From contig NZ_JBCLNF010000005.1 in NCBI RefSeq assembly GCF_039062465.1, positions 22,625-86,624 on the forward strand: a stretch of 64,000 nucleotides of DNA. The letters are read 5' to 3'. The stretch's first letter is position 1, and the number at the start of each line of letters is the position of its first letter. Below the pieces are notes generated by a model, which saw only the letters and a list, made by a program, of their open reading frames with translations, did no database searches and was not told where the DNA came from. This DNA is from Parolsenella sp958406235 (GTDB lineage Bacteria > Actinomycetota > Coriobacteriia > Coriobacteriales > Atopobiaceae). The position numbers and the translations under genes are program-made. Positions 41,670 through 50,609 of the stretch are shown here, piece after piece.

Positions 41670-42617
41670 CTAGACCTTGAGGTAACGCCTCATGGCGATC
41701 ATCGAGCCAAAGAGACCAATGATGAGGCCCATGGCGACGAGCAGGCCATACGTGGAGAGCGTCGCGTGAGTCGACACCGTGAAGCTGAGGAACGAGATAC
41801 GCTCGGCAAGCATCGGCAGGCCGAAGCGGCGGATGACCTCGAGCGCGGCGATGGAGAGCACGGAGCCGAAAATGGCCTGGAGCACGCCCTCCATGAGGAA
41901 CGGCCCGCGAATGAAGCCGTTCGACGCTCCCACGAGACGCTGGATTGCGATCTCGCGGCGGCGCGCGGAGATGGAGAGGCGAATCGTGTTGTTGATGAAC
42001 ACGAAGGCCACGAAGGTGAGCAGCACGACGAGCACGAGCGTGATGATGCGAATCCAGTTCGTGACGGTAAAGAGGCGCTCGACGGTGCCCTGGCCGTACT
42101 GGACCTGGTCAGCGGGATCAGAGGTGGTGCCGTCGTCAGACTTGGTGACGTCTGCGACCTTGGCGAAGTCGCTATCGGAGCCAAGGCGCTTTGCCACGCC
42201 CTCGACGTCCTGCGGGTCCTTGAGCTTGATGACGAGCGAAGCCGGAATGGGATTGCGGTCATCGAGCGCGGCCACGGCATCGGCGGCGTTGCGCTTCGTC
42301 ATGGTCTCACGATACTCGGCGAGGGCGTCGTCCTTGCTCTTATAGGTAACGGAGTCGACCTCATCCCAGCCCTCAATCTTGGTCTGGAGGGTGTCGACAT
42401 CGGCGTCGGCCGCATCGTCAGAAAGGAAGGCCTGGATGGTGACCTGGTCCTCGACGGTACCAACCATGCCATCGAGCAGCACGGAGCCCATCGCGAACAG
42501 GCCGATGATGAACAGAGACAGGAAGATCGTCACGACAGCGCCAAAGGTGGTGGAGCCGTTGCGCACGAAGTGATGCCCCGCTTCGCGGAGCGAATAACCA
42601 AAGTTAGACGGCGCCAT
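41670..42617 (-). CDS. ftsX: Cell division protein FtsX
   Basis: A 315-residue permease-like partner of FtsE. One TM helix is near 27-49, then a ~140-residue extracellular domain that in relatives activates peptidoglycan hydrolases, then three TM helices from about 185. The end is SMIAMRRYLKV. The start at 42617 (MAPSNFGYSLREAGHHFVRN) overlaps ftsE by 14 bp. An acidic, Asp-rich segment (KSDDGTTSDPADQVQYGQGT) extends the outer loop. Confidence 0.94.
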   Translation of the reverse strand: MAPSNFGYSLREAGHHFVRNGSTTFGAVVTIFLSLFIIGLFAMGSVLLDGMVGTVEDQVTIQAFLSDDAADADVDTLQTKIEGWDEVDSVTYKSKDDALAEYRETMTKRNAADAVAALDDRNPIPASLVIKLKDPQDVEGVAKRLGSDSDFAKVADVTKSDDGTTSDPADQVQYGQGTVERLFTVTNWIRIITLVLVVLLTFVAFVFINNTIRLSISARRREIAIQRLVGASNGFIRGPFLMEGVLQAIFGSVLSIAALEVIRRFGLPMLAERISFLSFTVSTHATLSTYGLLVAMGLIIGLFGSMIAMRRYLKV

Positions 42618-43728
42618 AGTAGCCGTAGCCTCCCCTCTCCTGGTCACGAACGACGTGGCCGGCCTCAAGCGCGATGACGCGCTTGCGCATGGTGTCAACC
42701 ATCTGGCGGTCATGCGTCGCCATCAGGATCGTGGTGCCCGTGCGGTTGATTCGCTCGAGCAGCTTCATGATGCCCAGCGAAATCGCCGGGTCGAGGTTGC
42801 CCGTGGGCTCATCGCAGACGAGCAGCGGCGGGCGGTTGACCATCGCGCGGGCGACGGAGACGCGCTGCTGCTCGCCGCCGGAGAGCTGGTCGGGGTAGAC
42901 ATCCATCTTCTCGCCCAGGCCGACGAGGCGGAGCACCTCGGGGACCTGCGCCTTGACGACGGAGCGCGGCTTGCCGATGCACTCGAGGGCGAACGCCACG
43001 TTGTCGAAGATCGTCTTGTCAGGCAGGAGCTTGAAGTCCTGGAACACGCAGCCAATCTGGCGGCGGAGGTACGGCACCTTCCAGTTACGCATGGAGGTGA
43101 GGTCCTGACCGGCGACCATGACGCGGCCGTGGGTGGGCTTGAGCTCGCGAGTGATGAGCTTGAGCAGCGTCGACTTGCCGGAGCCGGAGTGGCCCACGAG
43201 GAAGACGAACTCGCCCGCGTAGACGTCGATGTCGACGTTCTCGAGCGCCGGCTTGTTGGGCTGTGCCGGATAGACCATGGAAACGCCCTGGAACGAGATG
43301 ACCGGAACGCCTCCGGCATTCACCTGCGAGGTGTCCTCCTCCTTGGTGATGGGGGCGAAGGTCGTGGTGAAACCGGCCTCTGAGCTCGGGTCAAACGAGG
43401 CGCCGGCATCGGAATCGAACGAGGCACCAGCAGTGAAGTCAGCACTGGGCATAACGTCGAGACCGTCAGCGCTAGCAAACGGGTCCGCGATCTGAGAGGC
43501 GATGGAACTCATCTTCTGGGGCGCCGGCATAACCGGCGGCTGATAGGCGGTTCCCTGGGTGGCAGGCTCGGCGGGAGCCTGATAGGCAGGCTCAACAGGG
43601 GCCTGCGGAGGGGTGGCCTGCGTCGCATCAGGTGCGACGTCGGGCTGCGAAACGTACGGCGTGGCGACGTCAGGCTGCTGACCGTCCATGCCGTCCTGTC
43701 CCTCGCTGCTGCGGAAGTGGTTGGCCAC
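42604..43728 (-). CDS. ftsE: Cell division ATPase FtsE with long disordered N-terminus
   Basis: A 374-residue protein; typical FtsE is about 230. Residues 141-374 are a standard FtsE: ISFQGVSMVYPAQPNKPAL, Walker A GHSGSGKST (179-187), YLRRQIGCVFQDFKLLPDKT, LSGGEQQRV and LVCDEPTGNLD. The first ~140 residues are Pro/Ala/Gln then Asp/Ser/Phe-rich, with PxAPVEPAYQAPAEPATQ-like repeats, and predicted disordered. The start is GTG at 43728 with AAGGAG upstream; the extension has no in-frame stop and good codon usage, so it looks translated. Works with FtsX in septal wall hydrolysis. Confidence 0.93.
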   Translation of the reverse strand: MANHFRSSEGQDGMDGQQPDVATPYVSQPDVAPDATQATPPQAPVEPAYQAPAEPATQGTAYQPPVMPAPQKMSSIASQIADPFASADGLDVMPSADFTAGASFDSDAGASFDPSSEAGFTTTFAPITKEEDTSQVNAGGVPVISFQGVSMVYPAQPNKPALENVDIDVYAGEFVFLVGHSGSGKSTLLKLITRELKPTHGRVMVAGQDLTSMRNWKVPYLRRQIGCVFQDFKLLPDKTIFDNVAFALECIGKPRSVVKAQVPEVLRLVGLGEKMDVYPDQLSGGEQQRVSVARAMVNRPPLLVCDEPTGNLDPAISLGIMKLLERINRTGTTILMATHDRQMVDTMRKRVIALEAGHVVRDQERGGYGYYGAV

Positions 43729-43903
43729 TTATTGCTCCTTTTTTCGCGCGATAGGAAGGCAGATACGCGCTCCATAATAGCAAAGCCGAGGTTCGCCCCA
43801 CAGAGGCCACACACGATGTTTCCCCTCGGCACACGCTTTATGCAGCTTAAAGCCCCCGCCGCTCGAACTAAAGGACCCATCACTCGAATGCGCGACACAA
43901 AAA

Positions 43904-43931
43904 GCGCCCCCGAGTCACACTCGGGGGCGCA
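43904..43931 (-). terminator. Terminator of the transaldolase gene
   Basis: GCGCCCCCGAGT-CAC-ACTCGGGGGCGC, a perfect 12-bp stem, followed by TTTTTGTG on the minus strand. Confidence 0.9.
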
Positions 43932-43953
43932 GGCAAATCGCGCGAGTCCGCCT

Positions 43954-44634
43954 TTAGGCGTTCTTGACCTTCTCCCAGTCAGCGTTGAAGGACGCGAGGC
44001 CCTTATCGGTGAGCGGGTGGTGCACGCACTTCTTGAGCGCGGCGAAGGGCACGGTGGCGATGTCAGCGCCGATGAGGGCGGCCTGGGTCACGTGGTTGGG
44101 GGTACGGACGGAGGCGGTGATGATCTCCGGGCCGTCCTCCTGCTCCCAGTAGCCGTAGTCGTAGTTCTTGACGCAGGTAACGACGGTGTCAAGCTGCTCG
44201 ATGCCGTCATCTCCGATGTCATCGAAGCGGCCGACGAACGGCGAGATGTAGCGAGCGCCGGCGCTGGCAGCGAGCAGGGCCTGCGGAGCGGAGAAGATCA
44301 GCGTCATGTTGACGCGGATGCCCTCGGTGGCAAGCACGTGGGTCGCAGGCAGAGACGCCTCGCAGATCGGGAGCTTAACGACGATGTTCGGGGCGATGGC
44401 GGCGAGGCGACGGCCTTCGGCGATCATCTCCTCGGTGGTCTCGGCCGTGGACTCGGCAGAGACGGGGATGTCCTTGCAAATCTCGCAGATCTTGGCCATG
44501 TGATTCTCGAAGTCCGCGAGCTTGCCGCCCGTCTTGGCGTAGAGAGTCGGGTTGGTGGTGACACCGGCAAGGATGCCCCAGCTCTCAGCCTCGCGAATCT
44601 CGTCAAGGTCGGCGGTATCGATGAAGAACTTCAT
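43954..44634 (-). CDS. Transaldolase / fructose-6-phosphate aldolase family (TalC/MipB)
   Basis: A 226-residue short-form transaldolase. Start MKFFIDTADLDEIREAESWG, GVTTNPTLYAK, Schiff-base Lys in IVVKLPICE, and SPFVGRFDDIGDDG. Short forms include both true transaldolases and fructose-6-phosphate aldolases; sequence alone does not decide. It lies tail-to-tail with ftsE and head-to-head with a LacI regulator that may control it. It would connect to the transketolase at 46221-48040 in the non-oxidative pentose phosphate pathway. Confidence 0.9.
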   Translation of the reverse strand: MKFFIDTADLDEIREAESWGILAGVTTNPTLYAKTGGKLADFENHMAKICEICKDIPVSAESTAETTEEMIAEGRRLAAIAPNIVVKLPICEASLPATHVLATEGIRVNMTLIFSAPQALLAASAGARYISPFVGRFDDIGDDGIEQLDTVVTCVKNYDYGYWEQEDGPEIITASVRTPNHVTQAALIGADIATVPFAALKKCVHHPLTDKGLASFNADWEKVKNA

Positions 44635-44987
44635 GCGGATCCTCCCAATTCATCTCGCTGTTACGTCTCTTTGGTGATAGTGGGACCTGGGTCCGTCGCA
44701 TCGCGAGCAGACCAGCTTGGCTCCGCCCTCCCCCTTGGCGAGCGAAACCAGCCCTCGATACTATAGCCCCAGGGCTCCTAACCACATGTTAAATGTATGC
44801 GTATTGGGAGTCATTTGCTAGAGCATGTCGGTAAACGGCCAGGTAGAACGCTAATTATCTATTTTCGTTACGCGATTAACCAAACGCGTATACTCTTGAT
44901 TTGTTCAGCGCAATGATTGTCAAGAAGTATTTGACGTTTTCCGCCAGCGTAGGCGAAGACTTCTTGACCGTTACGGAGGAGGCAGAC
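44635..44987 (+). promoter_or_regulatory. Divergent promoter region transaldolase / lacI
   Basis: A TATACT -10 box at 44889-44894 lies about 95 bp before the lacI start; its -35 is weak (TCGTTA near 44865). GGAGGAGG precedes the ATG at 44988. No clear LacI-type palindrome is seen. An in-frame upstream extension to 44901 is unlikely to be translated. Confidence 0.4.
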
Positions 44988-46001
44988 ATGGCCGCAGGAA
45001 GGGTCACGATCGTCGACGTTGCGAAACTCGCGGGAACTTCGACGGCGTCAGTCTCCTATTACCTCAACGGCAAGCTCGAGAAGCTTGGCGCCCCCACCCA
45101 GCAACGCATCGCGGCGGCAATCCGCGAAACGGGTTACGTGCCCAACGCTCAGGCCCAGGCACTCTCTGGCAAGCCAACCCACGTTATTGGCCTCGTGCTG
45201 CTCGACAACACGAACCTGTGGGCCGGCCAGATCCAGAGCGGAGTCGAGAGCGTCGCACGTGATGTGGGCTTCCAGACCGTTGTCTGCGGCACCAATTTCA
45301 GCCGCAAGAACGAGCAAGCCTGCGTCGAGAAGCTGCTCTCGCTCGGCGTTGACGGCTTCATCATCCAGCCCACGTCAAACTTCAAGGCCATTCACGACCG
45401 CGTCCGCAGGGCTGGACGGCCCGTGGTCTTCTTCGACTGCGATACGTTTGATCTCTCCACCAGCTGGGTTAAGGCAAATCTATACGATGGCGTCTACACT
45501 GCGATCCAGACCTGCATCGAATCGGGCTACGACCGCTTTGTGAGCGTCGCCGCGCCCTCTACGCAGATGTCGCTCCGCACGCGCATCGAGCGTTCGAGCG
45601 CATTCTCAGACGTCCTTTCCGCGCACAACATCGACTACACCGAGATACCCATCGACCATGACGGGCCCTCGGTAACGGAGCTTTACGAGAAGTTCAAGTA
45701 CACGCTCTCCCCCGCGCATCGCACGCTCATCTTCGTCCAGAACCAGTGGGCTCTCTCCCGAGTTTTCCAAGCCCTCGAGAACAGCCGCAACCTCATGCCA
45801 GACAGGATTGGTCTTCTGGGCCTCAACTGCACGGAGTGGACCGCCCTCACGACGCCCACGATCTCGACGATCATCGAGCCGGTGCGTCAGGAAGGCCGCC
45901 TCGCCTGCCAAATGCTGCTAGAACTCCTGGACAACGAGGACGCACGCCCCAGGCAGGAGATTCTCTCCTGCCGCACGAGGTGGATGGCCTCCACGCTCTA
46001 G
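44988..46001 (+). CDS. LacI-family transcriptional regulator
   Basis: 337 residues. The N-terminal HTH is TIVDVAKLAGTSTASVSYYL with the hinge region APTQQRIAAAIRETGYVPNAQAQ; the periplasmic-binding-like sensor domain (about 60-337) includes VIGLVLLDNTNLWAGQI and GVDGFIIQP. GGAGGAGG lies 7 bp before the chosen ATG. It faces the transaldolase gene and is followed by the convergent transketolase pair, so a pentose or hexose phosphate effector is a reasonable guess. Confidence 0.92.
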   Translation: MAAGRVTIVDVAKLAGTSTASVSYYLNGKLEKLGAPTQQRIAAAIRETGYVPNAQAQALSGKPTHVIGLVLLDNTNLWAGQIQSGVESVARDVGFQTVVCGTNFSRKNEQACVEKLLSLGVDGFIIQPTSNFKAIHDRVRRAGRPVVFFDCDTFDLSTSWVKANLYDGVYTAIQTCIESGYDRFVSVAAPSTQMSLRTRIERSSAFSDVLSAHNIDYTEIPIDHDGPSVTELYEKFKYTLSPAHRTLIFVQNQWALSRVFQALENSRNLMPDRIGLLGLNCTEWTALTTPTISTIIEPVRQEGRLACQMLLELLDNEDARPRQEILSCRTRWMASTL

Positions 46002-46009
46002 CTTAACCG

Positions 46010-46147
46010 CAAGGATTGCCACCGCACGACCCGCAGCGACCGCATGTGTTGCCGCCGCGCGGCCTGCCCCTGATCGTAAGGGCTGCCGCCGCGTGGCCCA
46101 CCCCCCCCCGACCGCAGGGGCTGCCGCCGCGCGACCCACCCCGACAT
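46010..46147. repeat. Four degenerate tandem repeats after lacI
   Basis: About 34-40 bp per unit, each with CGCAxGxxTTGCC/CTGCCGCCGC and CGxCCxxCCC. Units start near 46010, 46042, 46076 and 46111. The third contains a run of nine C. Purely intergenic. Confidence 0.6.
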
Positions 46148-46163
46148 CGCCCGCAACAGAAAA

Positions 46164-46191
46164 GGGGCGCCAGGCATATGCCCGGCACCCC
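46164..46191 (-). terminator. Terminator of the transketolase pair
   Basis: GGGGCGCCAGGC and GCCCGGCACCCC arms around ATAT (two mismatches), followed on the minus strand by TTTTCTG. It lies 30 bp past the transketolase stop. Confidence 0.8.
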
Positions 46192-46220
46192 TCGGCTTAC
46201 CTAGTGGCTTTCGTCAGAGA

Positions 46221-47177
46221 CTAGAGAAGGCTCTTGACGGTGGCCTCGAGATCAGCGGCGGTGAGCTTGAACTCCTTCTGGAGCCAATCAGCGGTGCCCA
46301 CCTGGCCGAACTGCTCGACGATGCCGTGGCGCTTGAAGGGCACGGCAACGGCGTTCTCGGCGAGGACGGACGCGACGGCGTCGCCCAGGCCACCGATGAC
46401 ACCGTGGTTCTCGAAGGTCACAATGGCCTTCTTGCCCTTGGCCTCGGAGAGGATGAGCTCCTCATCGAGCGGCTTGATGCAGAACATGTCGATGACCTCG
46501 GTGGAGATGCCCTGCTTCTCGAGCTCCTCGGCGGCGTCGAGGGCGTCGGAGACGAGGCGGCCGGCGGAGATGATCAGCACGTCGGAGCCCTCGCAAAGGA
46601 CGTTGCCCTTGCCAACCTCGAACGTGGAGCCCTCGGCGTAGACGTTGCGGATGGCCTTGCGGTCGCCGCGGAAGTAGTTGATGCCAGGCATGCCGGCGCA
46701 GGCCTCGACGACCCAAGCCATCTGCACGGCGTCAGCGACATCGAAGACGCGAGCGCCCGGAATGGTGCGCATGATGGCGACATCCTCGAAGGAGGTGTGG
46801 GTGCCACCGTTGGCCGCGACGGAGAAGCCGGGGTCAGAGCCGTACATGTTGATGGTGTTGTGCGCGTAGGCGCCAGAGAGGAAGACCTGGTCGAACGCAC
46901 GACGCGCGATGAACGGCGCGAAGGTGTGGACGAACGGGATGTAGCCCTCGGAAGACATGCCGGCGGCAACGCCCATCATGTTGGCCTCGGAGATGCCGCA
47001 CTCGATGAAGTTGTCCGGGTTGGACTCCTTGATCTTGAGGGAGTTGCTGGCGCCGCCAAGGTCGGCCTCGAGCATCATGATCTTGTCGTTCTCAGCAATG
47101 AGCTTCTGGAGGGTGCCCATAACCACATTGCGAAGGTCAGCGCCGGTGGCGCTGCGGTCCTCAGCGAGCTTGAACAT
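46221..47177 (-). CDS. Transketolase, C-terminal subunit
   Basis: 318 residues with the pyrimidine-binding and C-terminal domains: ATGADLRNVVMG, catalytic Glu in FIECGISEANMMGVAAGM, FAPFIARRAFDQV, and the C-terminal EELILSEAKGKKAIVTFENH. Split transketolases (separate N and C subunits) are common in Firmicutes, archaea and Actinobacteria. Its ATG overlaps the stop of the N-subunit gene by one base. Substrate may be ordinary sugar phosphates or a special ketose linked to the PTS genes. Confidence 0.94.
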   Translation of the reverse strand: MFKLAEDRSATGADLRNVVMGTLQKLIAENDKIMMLEADLGGASNSLKIKESNPDNFIECGISEANMMGVAAGMSSEGYIPFVHTFAPFIARRAFDQVFLSGAYAHNTINMYGSDPGFSVAANGGTHTSFEDVAIMRTIPGARVFDVADAVQMAWVVEACAGMPGINYFRGDRKAIRNVYAEGSTFEVGKGNVLCEGSDVLIISAGRLVSDALDAAEELEKQGISTEVIDMFCIKPLDEELILSEAKGKKAIVTFENHGVIGGLGDAVASVLAENAVAVPFKRHGIVEQFGQVGTADWLQKEFKLTAADLEATVKSLL

Positions 47178-48040
47178 TAGGCGATCTCCTCCTCAAGCTT
47201 CTCAACCTGGGCGTTCAGGGCATCAACGGCATCCTGGGCGGTCTTCTTGAGCTCAGGCGTGTTGAACTTGGGAGCGTGGTTGCTCTCCATCTCCTCGAAG
47301 GCCTTGACGCCAGCGCCCTTGACGGTGTCGAGGACGATGCAGAGGGCCTCGCCCTTGTGCTGCTTGGCCTCGGTGATGGCGGCGTCGACGGCCACGACGT
47401 CCTGGCCGTTGACCTTCTGGGTGTAGAAGCCGAAGGACTGCATCTTGGCGACGTAGTCGAACGGGTTCATGATGTCCTTGGTCCAACCATCAAGCTGACG
47501 CTTGTTGTCGTCGATGAAGACGATGAGGTTGTCCATCTTGTAGTTGGCGATGTACTGGAAGGCCTCCCAGCACTGGCCCTCGTTGAGCTCGCCGTCGCCC
47601 ACGATGAGGTAGGTGTAGGAGTCAGAGCCCTTCTTGGCGAGAGCGGTGGCAATGCCGGCGGCGGTGGAGCAGCCCTGGCCGAGGGAGCCCGTGGTCATGT
47701 CGACGCCCGGGGTCTTGGTGCGGTCGGGGTGGCTCGGCAGGTTGGTGCCGCCATCGTTAAGGGTGAACAGCATGTCGCGGTCGAAGAAGCCGCGCTCGGC
47801 GAGAACCGAGTACCAGGCCGGGCCGGCGTGGCCCTTGGACAGCACGAGGCGATCGCGGTCCTCCCACTTGGGGTTCTTGGGATCGTGCTTGAGCTGCTTG
47901 CCATAGAGAACGGCCATGACCTCGACGATGGAGAGCGAGCCGCCCAGGTGGCCGTAGCCACGGTGCAGCAGCATCTCGACGACGTCGCGGCGAACCTTAG
48001 CCGCCAGCAGTTCGAGCTCCTTCTGCTCCTTCTCTTCCAT
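47177..48040 (-). CDS. Transketolase, N-terminal (ThDP-binding) subunit
   Basis: 287 residues with the ThDP diphosphate site GDGELNEGQCWEAFQYIANYKMDN-type motif and the N-terminal histidine motifs (HRGYGHLGGSLS, SKGHAGPAWY), plus TGSLGQGCSTAAGIA. Forms an active enzyme with the subunit downstream. A terminator (48222-48256) separates it from the EIIA gene upstream, so it may have its own promoter, near 48060-48200. Confidence 0.94.
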   Translation of the reverse strand: MEEKEQKELELLAAKVRRDVVEMLLHRGYGHLGGSLSIVEVMAVLYGKQLKHDPKNPKWEDRDRLVLSKGHAGPAWYSVLAERGFFDRDMLFTLNDGGTNLPSHPDRTKTPGVDMTTGSLGQGCSTAAGIATALAKKGSDSYTYLIVGDGELNEGQCWEAFQYIANYKMDNLIVFIDDNKRQLDGWTKDIMNPFDYVAKMQSFGFYTQKVNGQDVVAVDAAITEAKQHKGEALCIVLDTVKGAGVKAFEEMESNHAPKFNTPELKKTAQDAVDALNAQVEKLEEEIA

Positions 48041-48221
48041 GAGACTCCTTTGGTCTAATGGTTACCGACAGAATTAAACGTTGCTTTTCCAGAGGAACGT
48101 CGCGCTCAGTGTATCCCATGCGGCACCCCTCGCCATCGCTCTTTTGGAAGAAATTTCGATAAAGCTGCAGGTGAAAGGCTTAACAAAGCCATCAATTACA
48201 TAGAATTGCCGCGAAAGCAAT

Positions 48222-48256
48222 GAGGGGCGCGGCCGCATGTGCGGGCCGCGCCCCTC
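48222..48256 (-). terminator. Terminator upstream of transketolase, after EIIA
   Basis: GAGGGGCGCGGCC (48222-48234) is exactly complementary to 48244-48256; followed on the minus strand by ATTGCTTTC. The stem is strong but the T-tract is weak, so some read-through into transketolase is likely. Confidence 0.65.
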
Positions 48257-48321
48257 GATGTCTCGTTATCTCGCCCGGACCCCTGTCCGAGGCGCCGTCG
48301 CCATGTCGGCGAAGGCCTGCC

Positions 48322-48777
48322 TTACCGCCCCAGGCCTTCGTCAATCACGCTCGCAAGCTGCCCGGCGTCCGCAGCGGCGTCAAGAAGCTCGCGAATGTGC
48401 TCGTCCATGATCATGGCAACGGTGCGCGAGAGGAGATTGAGGTGGGTCTCCCCCGCCTCGTCTTCGGGAATCAACAGCGCGATGACCGTGCCCGCGTCGG
48501 AATGGTCGTACGAGGGCCATGACAGCGGCTCGGCAAGCGTCACGGCAATGACTCCAGGGCGCTTCACGACGGAAGACTTGACGTGCGGAATCGCGAACCC
48601 ATTCACGAAGCCCGTTGCGCCCAGAGCCTCACGCCCGAGAAAGGCCTCATACACGGCGCGGGCGTCATCGGCAAACCCGAGCTCGACCGCCTTCTCGCTC
48701 AGTCGTGCGAGAAGCTCCTCCCTTGAAGCGGCCTTTGCCCCATACAGAACCTGCGACGCGTCCATGCCAACCGTCAT
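48322..48777 (-). CDS. PTS fructose-type EIIA component
   Basis: 151 residues of the PTS_EIIA_2 fold: GFVNGFAIPHVKSS with phospho-histidine H65 (the AIPH motif), IALLIPEDE and the C-terminal helix. It accepts phosphate from HPr. A second EIIA of related type is encoded at 52980-53432 in the same operon, so one may be catalytic for transport and the other regulatory (PtsN-like); which is which cannot be told. Confidence 0.88.
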   Translation of the reverse strand: MTVGMDASQVLYGAKAASREELLARLSEKAVELGFADDARAVYEAFLGREALGATGFVNGFAIPHVKSSVVKRPGVIAVTLAEPLSWPSYDHSDAGTVIALLIPEDEAGETHLNLLSRTVAMIMDEHIRELLDAAADAGQLASVIDEGLGR

Positions 48778-48824
48778 CTAACCATCCATCCCAGCGTTCG
48801 CCCGCCAAATACCCGAGATTCAGG

Positions 48825-49469
48825 CTACTCGGCGGCAGCGCGCGTCTCGTCGATGATCTTGCGGACGGCGGCGGCGTTAGCGGCGATCTCCTCCTCGGAA
48901 CCCTTGGTAAGCAGGCCACCCATGCCGGCGCAATCAATGCCCTTCTCGATCCACTCGTGGAGGTTATCGAGGTTAATTCCACCAGAGGCCATGAGCGGCA
49001 TCCAGGGCGTCGGGGTCTTGAACAGGCCGACGAGGCTCGGACCATAGACGTTGGAGATCGGGAAGCACTTGACGAAGGCGGCGCCGGTGGCCAGCGCGTG
49101 GTTGGCCTCGGTCATCGTGGTGCAGCCGGGCGCGTAGGGGATCTGGTAGAGGTTGCAGATCTCGGAAACGCCCTCGGAGTAGCAGTTCGCGACGATGAAC
49201 TGGGCGCCGGCCATGATGGCCATGCGAGCCGTCGCGGGATCCATGACGGTGCCCGCACCGATGATCATCTCGTCTCCGCACTCCTCCTTGATGGCGGCGA
49301 TAACTTCGCCGGCATTCGGCAGCGTGTAGCTGACCTCCATGGCCTTAACGCCACCAGCGAGCAGGCCGCGGGCGATTTCAAGGCCGCGCTCGATGGTGGG
49401 AACGCGCACGACGGCAAACGCGCATGTGTCGTAAAGGGCCTGAGTAATGGCCGCCTTCTGCATCTTCAT
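48825..49469 (-). CDS. KDPG/KHG-family aldolase
   Basis: A 214-residue class I aldolase of the Eda type. FAVVRVPTIERGLEIARGLL at the N-terminus, catalytic Glu in VKAMEVSYTLPNA, IIGAGTVMDPATARMAIMAG, Schiff-base Lys in AAFVKCFPISNVYGP, and the phosphate site MASGGINLDN. The start at 49469 has GGGGAG 8 bp upstream; the frame extends to 49670 without support. Cleaves 2-keto-3-deoxy sugar-acid phosphates to pyruvate plus an aldehyde. Its presence implies that a sugar acid is handled. Confidence 0.9.
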   Translation of the reverse strand: MKMQKAAITQALYDTCAFAVVRVPTIERGLEIARGLLAGGVKAMEVSYTLPNAGEVIAAIKEECGDEMIIGAGTVMDPATARMAIMAGAQFIVANCYSEGVSEICNLYQIPYAPGCTTMTEANHALATGAAFVKCFPISNVYGPSLVGLFKTPTPWMPLMASGGINLDNLHEWIEKGIDCAGMGGLLTKGSEEEIAANAAAVRKIIDETRAAAE

Positions 49470-49611
49470 GATTAACTCCCCTATCCTTGCCCGTGCGCCT
49501 CCCCTTCGATGACGCACGGATGACTGATGCTGTCGCGCGGTGCCTGCCCATGGACGGGCCGCGGCGCGTGGGACGGATGCGCCTGCCAGCGGGCCAGGCG
49601 CGCCCGGGACC

Positions 49612-50508
49612 CTACTCGTGGCTGATACAGTAGTGATCGAGCATCGCGACGATCCTCTCGTCGACGCCATCAGCGACCTCGTTTACCGGGAAACGGGCGG
49701 GACCGACGGGATAGCCGGCGAGTTCGAGCGAGCGCTTGAGCGTCTGAGGCGTGGAACCGAGGTGAAGGATGTCGCGAATCGGCTCGACCTCAGCCTGCAG
49801 GCGCTGGGCCTCGGCGTCGTCGCCGGCTTCGAGGGCCTTCCAGAGGTTGACGACGACCTCGGTGATGAGGTTGCCGGTGCCAGCGATCGCGCCCGTGGCG
49901 CCAAGCGCGTGAGCGGCGGAGATCTTGCCGTCAGATCCCACAATCACGTCGACGTCGTGGCCAGCGGAGGCCTCGATGTAGCTCTTGAGGTTCTCCATGT
50001 CGCCGGAGCTGTCCTTCACGCCGCGGACGTTGTCGATCTGAGCGACCTCTGCGACGACGGAGGCGGGGATGTTCTTGCCCGTGGACTTCGGGATGTTGTA
50101 GAGCATCACGGGAATGGAGACGCTCGCGGCGACGGTCTCGAAATAGCCCTTGAGCTGGTCATCGCTAATGCCCATGAAGTACGGGTTGATAACGGAGAGG
50201 GCGTCAGCGCCGATGGCCTCGGCGCGCTTGGACATCTCTACGGCATCGTGCGTGGAGCAGGCGCCAGTGCCCACGTAGACGGGAACGCGGCCAGCAACCT
50301 TCTCGATAACAAACTTGGAGAACTCAATGCGCTCGTCCGGAGTGCAGACGTGGAACTCACCATTGGAGCCAAAGGTGAAGATGCCGCTCGCGCCACCGGC
50401 GATGAGCTTCTCGACGAGCTGCTCGCCCGCCTCATAGTTGATCGACTGGTTCTCGTCGCGGTTGAACGGGGTGACCATCGGCACGATGACGCCGCTAAAC
50501 GTTGCCAT
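49612..50508 (-). CDS. DHDPS/NAL-family aldolase
   Basis: A 298-residue class I aldolase or hydrolyase of the dihydrodipicolinate synthase superfamily. GSNGE (47-51), Tyr in MLYNIP (Y137) and Schiff-base K165 in VRGVKDSSGD. It is unlikely to be the lysine-pathway DapA, given its place in a sugar operon. Relatives act on 2-keto-3-deoxy-sugar acids, sialic acid or 4-hydroxy-2-oxoglutarate; the substrate is undecided. Spacing of 142 bp to the KDPG-type aldolase includes a GC-rich hairpin. Confidence 0.85.
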   Translation of the reverse strand: MATFSGVIVPMVTPFNRDENQSINYEAGEQLVEKLIAGGASGIFTFGSNGEFHVCTPDERIEFSKFVIEKVAGRVPVYVGTGACSTHDAVEMSKRAEAIGADALSVINPYFMGISDDQLKGYFETVAASVSIPVMLYNIPKSTGKNIPASVVAEVAQIDNVRGVKDSSGDMENLKSYIEASAGHDVDVIVGSDGKISAAHALGATGAIAGTGNLITEVVVNLWKALEAGDDAEAQRLQAEVEPIRDILHLGSTPQTLKRSLELAGYPVGPARFPVNEVADGVDERIVAMLDHYCISHE

Positions 50509-50609
50509 GCTTTCTCCTTCTCACTTGGCCTGGCGCTCGCGAGAGTGCTCGGCCAACCGGTCTGCGCTTGACCTGGCGCCCGACAGGAACCGGCCATGCG
50601 AATTAACTA

